Below, in pieces: positions 59,806 through 64,000 of a DNA stretch of 64,000 nt. Each line of letters begins with the position of its first letter. The stretch's first letter is position 1. The stretch covers positions 14,513,519-14,577,518 of the forward strand of contig NC_135569.1 in the NCBI RefSeq assembly GCF_964340395.1, in the 5' to 3' direction. A program made the translations under genes and the position numbers. Source of the stretch: Glandiceps talaboti. Taxonomy: Eukaryota; Hemichordata; Enteropneusta; Spengelidae. A model generated the notes under the pieces. That model saw nothing but the letters and a program-made list of their open reading frames with translations, was not told where the DNA came from and did no database searches.

Positions 59806-60059
59806 CTAGATAAAATAAGATAAGATAATACTTTATTGGGCCCTTTTAAGAGAATTGTAAATGCCTGCCACAAACATGCATAGAGAACAAACATACTCAA
59901 TCAACAATAAAGAAAACCAAATAAAAAAAACAAAACAATAAAATACAGAATAGTTACAAAGTAAAAGGTTATCAACGGTAACCATTTGTAAAAACAAAGG
60001 TTCAATTCAAAGTATGTAAAAAAAGAAAAGAAAAAATGTCATTATTCAATTAGATTTCT

Positions 60060-60530
60060 GTTTACTGTAAAAGTTTCATTGCTTGGGGAATAAATGAGTT
60101 AATAATACAACGATTAGTGCGAGCAGCAGGCAACTTCAGGCTTGAGAAAGTTATGATCTTTTAATGTAGAACCAGATATTTTATCTTTATTTTCTGGAGC
60201 TGTTGTAAACAGCCGTTTTTATTGTATTTGTTGCTAGGGTGGGAAGATCACGGGACATGGACAAGAAAGATTTGCTGAAATGGACAGAATGCTATTAGAA
60301 AACAAATGTACGCGCATACTGACATATGAGACATACCCACGTAGACAGGAAATAGATATACAGACGGATTGACAAGAGTGATAGCAATACATACACAAGT
60401 TCAATTTCTTGTGAATGAAATCAATATTATGTTGCCAGTTCAATTTCCTATCAATGACAAGCCCTAAGTATTGGTAAGTATCAACTCTGACCACTTCTAC
60501 ACCCTTGATTGTGACATTGTAGGAGGTGAT
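60060..60530 (-). mobile_element. LINE 3' fragment in an intron of copy 2
   Basis: The minus strand reads SYNVTIKGVEVVRVDTYQYL then GLVIDRKLNWQHNIDFIHKK. Nearer its end is INSFIPQAMKLL, the usual C-terminus of such RTs. It is an old insertion shared with the other two units, on the same strand as the gene. Confidence 0.7.
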
Positions 60531-60539
60531 GTGAATGTG

Positions 60540-60720
60540 TGAATGATGATGGTGATGACGTCATAGTAGGACATTGTGTAGTTGATATAAATGAAGTCAT
60601 TGTAGAACTTAGTGTTAATGTTGATGATTACATCATTATAGGACTTGGTGTAGTTCATGATGGTGACGTCATTGTAGGACCTGGTGTAGTTATTAAAGGT
60701 GTTTTTGTTGGTGGTGGCTT
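60540..60720 (-). repeat. Decayed stalk-type repeats between LINE fragment and pentraxin exon
   Basis: TTPGPT-like minus-strand sequence with in-frame stops. The plus-strand frame (GDDVIVG) is a shadow. Confidence 0.55.
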
Positions 60721-61422
60721 AGTTGTGTGACCTGTTATAGTTGCATACTTTCATATTAGGGCGACCATATTTATGTTTTCCTTAATATGAAAGGGTCGGT
60801 CGGTTATAAATAAAAATGTGCGTGTACATGATAAAAGTGATACTTTCAATATAATGTCATACTTTCAACCTTCAGGACACCTTAGAGATAAAAAATAGTC
60901 AGAAGGCAATTTCTTAAACTGTCAAAAATTTGTTTTATCAAAAGTCCTGAATTCTAATGATAAATAACAATTTTCGCCCAGGGACGAACACACAGTCCAG
61001 ACTTGTTATATTCGGTAACGTTATATAGATGGCATCAATGTTATTTAATGTGTTTGTCAAAATGGAATACTGGGTCGGTCACGTCATGAGAAAGATAAAA
61101 AATAAAAATGCAGACCATCTTTAAGACATTACAGATATTCATTAAACATACACTGGAATTCTTAGATGAATGAAGAATTAAAAAAAGAAACGGAGATAAG
61201 GGAGAATGCATATTTTAAAAATGAGGAAAGAGGGATGAAACTATCTCTAACAAAACGTGTATTTCAAATAGCAAAAGAGGTATATGTCATCAGAGTAAAT
61301 GTAGATAAAATCCTTAACAATACACATTTACTATACTTTGATCTTTACAGCAAAATTAAAAAATTACCACTGATATAAATTGATGGATTACATGCCCATG
61401 CATTCAAATCTGATTTACTTAC

Positions 61423-62052
61423 CGCAAACATCAAGACAATCATCCCCATATAATTCACTACACACAAGTCGAGCGTCTCCTTTAATATCAAGGTCATTGA
61501 CATTCCAAGTGTAGACATCACCAGTGGTACAGCAGTCCATGGCAGCAATCTCAGCAGCACTTACAGCTCTAGACCAAATTTGTAGATAAGCTATAGTTCC
61601 TTTGAGAGCCGTTTTTTGTTCGTATCCTCCTCTTATGGAATCCTGCTCTTGTCCTAGAACCAAAGTCCCGCCACCAGTTATGGTTTGACCAGACTGAAAA
61701 CCAGTGCCACCTTTTCTCATTATACCATTGTCATAAACTTCCCAATCTCCGTTGAAAGAATCCCATGTAACACACAGGCTATGCCAGCTACCATCAGCAA
61801 AGTTTATTAAAGTTATATATTCGATACGTCCCTTGATACATAATCTAAAGGATTTTTTGTCTTGGAATTTAATTTCATTATACTGGTTTGGTACAGCATA
61901 AGAGACAAGTGTAGGATCCTTACCACTACCATCGCAAACTTTCACCCATAAACACATCGTCATCGCTGTAAGGTTAGGCATACTAGTCATCACAGCTACA
62001 TCAGTTGTCGTACTTTCTAACTTCAGTGCATTATAATCCTGTGGTGTAGTAC
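61423..62052 (-). CDS. Copy 2 pentraxin-domain exon (complete)
   Basis: The 630-bp exon has symmetric phase 1-1. It opens TTPQDYNALKLESTTTDVAV and holds the pentraxin landmarks CLWVKV, WHSLCVTWDS, GGTLVLGQEQDS and GTIAYLQIWSRAVSAAE. It ends CSELYGDDCLDVC before a perfect GTAAGT donor. The GQEQD segment matches the calcium-binding loop region of pentraxins. At about 210 residues it is a normal full pentraxin domain. Its symmetric phase allows the exon to be duplicated or skipped without a frameshift. Confidence 0.85.
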
Positions 62053-62204
62053 CTGGATATAGAAGAGATATTAAGTATGATTACTTGGTTGTTTAGTTGG
62101 CAATGTTTTAGTTTATTTTGTGGACGCGCTAGAGCAACAATAATACGCGTATATTGTTTGCAGTGTGACATTGTTAAAGTCACGAAAATGTAACTGTAAG
62201 ATCT

Positions 62205-63100
<896 letters not shown>

Positions 63101-63339
63101 AAATATTAATAATATAGCCATATGATAATCCACCGAGAGTAAAATTTGATATTGGAGACAATATTCAAGAACTATATGTCTATTGGAGTCATGATGGACG
63201 AGTGGCGGGACCTGCCGCACGAAGTGAAATGCATCGTGCAGAGCGCAGCGCACAGCTACGTTCGTTGTTGTTTATCAGTTTAGAAAGTAGGTGTCGACAC
63301 CACATACATACGTACATTAAACAATTGCAACTTTCTCAA

Positions 63340-64000
63340 GCCATGCATACAGGAGTTCACTTTCTTGTCATTTAAATATACCATCAAGGACAAGCCCTAA
63401 GTATTGGTAAGTATCAACTCTGATCACTTCTACACCCTTGATTGTGACATTGTAGGACAGTGGTGTGGATGATGGGGATAATGACATCATAGTAGGTGTA
63501 GCAATGTCGTTATTGTTGTTGTTGTTGTTGTTGTGGTGGTGGTGGTGGTGGTGGTGGTGGTGGTGGTGGTGGTGACTTAGTTGTGTAACCTGCTACAGTT
63601 GCAAACTTTCATATTTGGGCGACTTTATTTATTTATTTTCTAAATTGGAAAGGTCGGTCGGTAAAAAAAACTCTGTGTGTACATGATGAAAGTGATGTTT
63701 TCAAGTCAATATCACACTTCTAACAGTTATGGTACCTTACCAGAGGGACATTTCTTAAACTATCAACAATTTCTTCCATCAAAAGTCCAAAATGCCAATG
63801 AGAAATAACAATTTTCGCCCAGAAACTAACTTGTTGTCTTGCCATGTTACATTCAGTGACGTTATAATTTTCTTCTGATCTCACCGTAGTGATGTAGTCA
63901 ATGTAATTAACTTCTATTTGTCAAATTGTAGTAATGTAGGGTCGTTGGTGTCATGAGAACCCCTCATAACCATTCAGATTTTCACTGAAACTATTCATAT
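63340..64000 (-). other. Third unit: downstream flank of another pentraxin exon (partial)
   Basis: The LINE remnant 'tattggtaagtatcaactctg' (63400), the stalk-like 'gatgatgggg' area, the (TTG)(TGG) array (63505-63573) and the 'aataacaattttcgcccag' block (about 63803-63822) appear in the same order as in copies 1 and 2. A third pentraxin exon should lie just past 64000. It may belong to copy 2 (tandem pentraxin domains) or to a separate gene. Confidence 0.65.

Larger units (their letters stand above)
53192..62052 (-). other. Gene copy 2: secreted pentraxin-stalk-GAIN-GPS protein
   Basis: Ten exons: 62052-61423, 59805-59674, 58990-58890, 58479-58389, 57141-56804, 56001-55899, 55399-55278, 54563-54341, 53494-53403 and 53248-53192. 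All nine junctions have AG/GT borders and compatible phases. The sum is 1,889 nt, i.e. 629 codons including the stop after two leading bases, with no internal stop. The upstream signal-peptide exon is not in the window. The domain order resembles polycystin-1-like ectodomains, but the frame stops inside the GPS, so a soluble protein is predicted. Pentraxins bind ligands through calcium; GAIN-GPS modules normally self-cleave, which the His loss here should prevent. Confidence 0.8.

Overview
The window is AT-rich, intron-rich eukaryotic DNA, very probably from an invertebrate deuterostome such as an acorn worm or amphioxus. This rests on a spliced pentraxin plus GAIN/GPS gene of the polycystin-1-like type, CR1/Jockey/L2-type LINEs, tRNA-derived SINEs and abundant tetranucleotide microsatellites. 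No species call can be made from sequence alone. Nothing bacterial or organellar is present. Almost every long open frame is a shadow of a microsatellite; the real exons are short and lie on the minus strand.

Genes. Two paralogous minus-strand loci share the same exon structure. Copy 2 (about 53.19-62.05 kb) has ten phase-compatible exons: a complete pentraxin domain, a short Thr/Pro/Ser stalk, two helical exons, a GAIN-like domain over five exons, and a GPS exon. Together they give 629 codons including the stop. Copy 1 (about 7.73-16.65 kb) has the same exons, but its stalk is about four times longer (a 39-bp coding minisatellite) and its pentraxin exon is cut by a deletion. Both reading frames stop directly after the GPS tripeptide position (C-L-T or R-L-T, then TAA). 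Both copies are therefore predicted to be secreted ectodomains with no membrane part. A third pentraxin-flanking unit starts at the right edge (63.35-64.0 kb). A signal-peptide exon with a TATA/initiator core promoter, itself duplicated at 41.8 and 44.0 kb, is a good candidate first exon for copy 1. A different signal-peptide exon of an unrelated minus-strand gene sits at 1-110.

Layout. 0.1-7.6 kb: about 1-kb tandem 'R' units alternating with (GTAT)n arrays, one unit carrying a 1,145-bp TIR transposon. 7.7-16.6 kb: copy 1. 16.7-18.95 kb: a 5'-truncated LINE with a SINE inside it, absent from copy 2. 19-46 kb: repeat-rich spacer with two more LINE remnants (27.5-28.3 and 30.7-32.1 kb), a perfect 153-bp foldback element, two families of very small palindromic insertions with 7- or 8-bp target duplications, and a rearranged locus (40.75-45.1 kb) with a 1.8-kb tandem duplication, a transplanted 407-bp segment and an inverted 259-bp segment. 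46-52.6 kb: mostly featureless with a few tandem repeats. 52.6-63.1 kb: copy 2 as a direct segmental duplicate of 6.8-19.4 kb. 62.2-62.9 kb: a composite tetranucleotide array.
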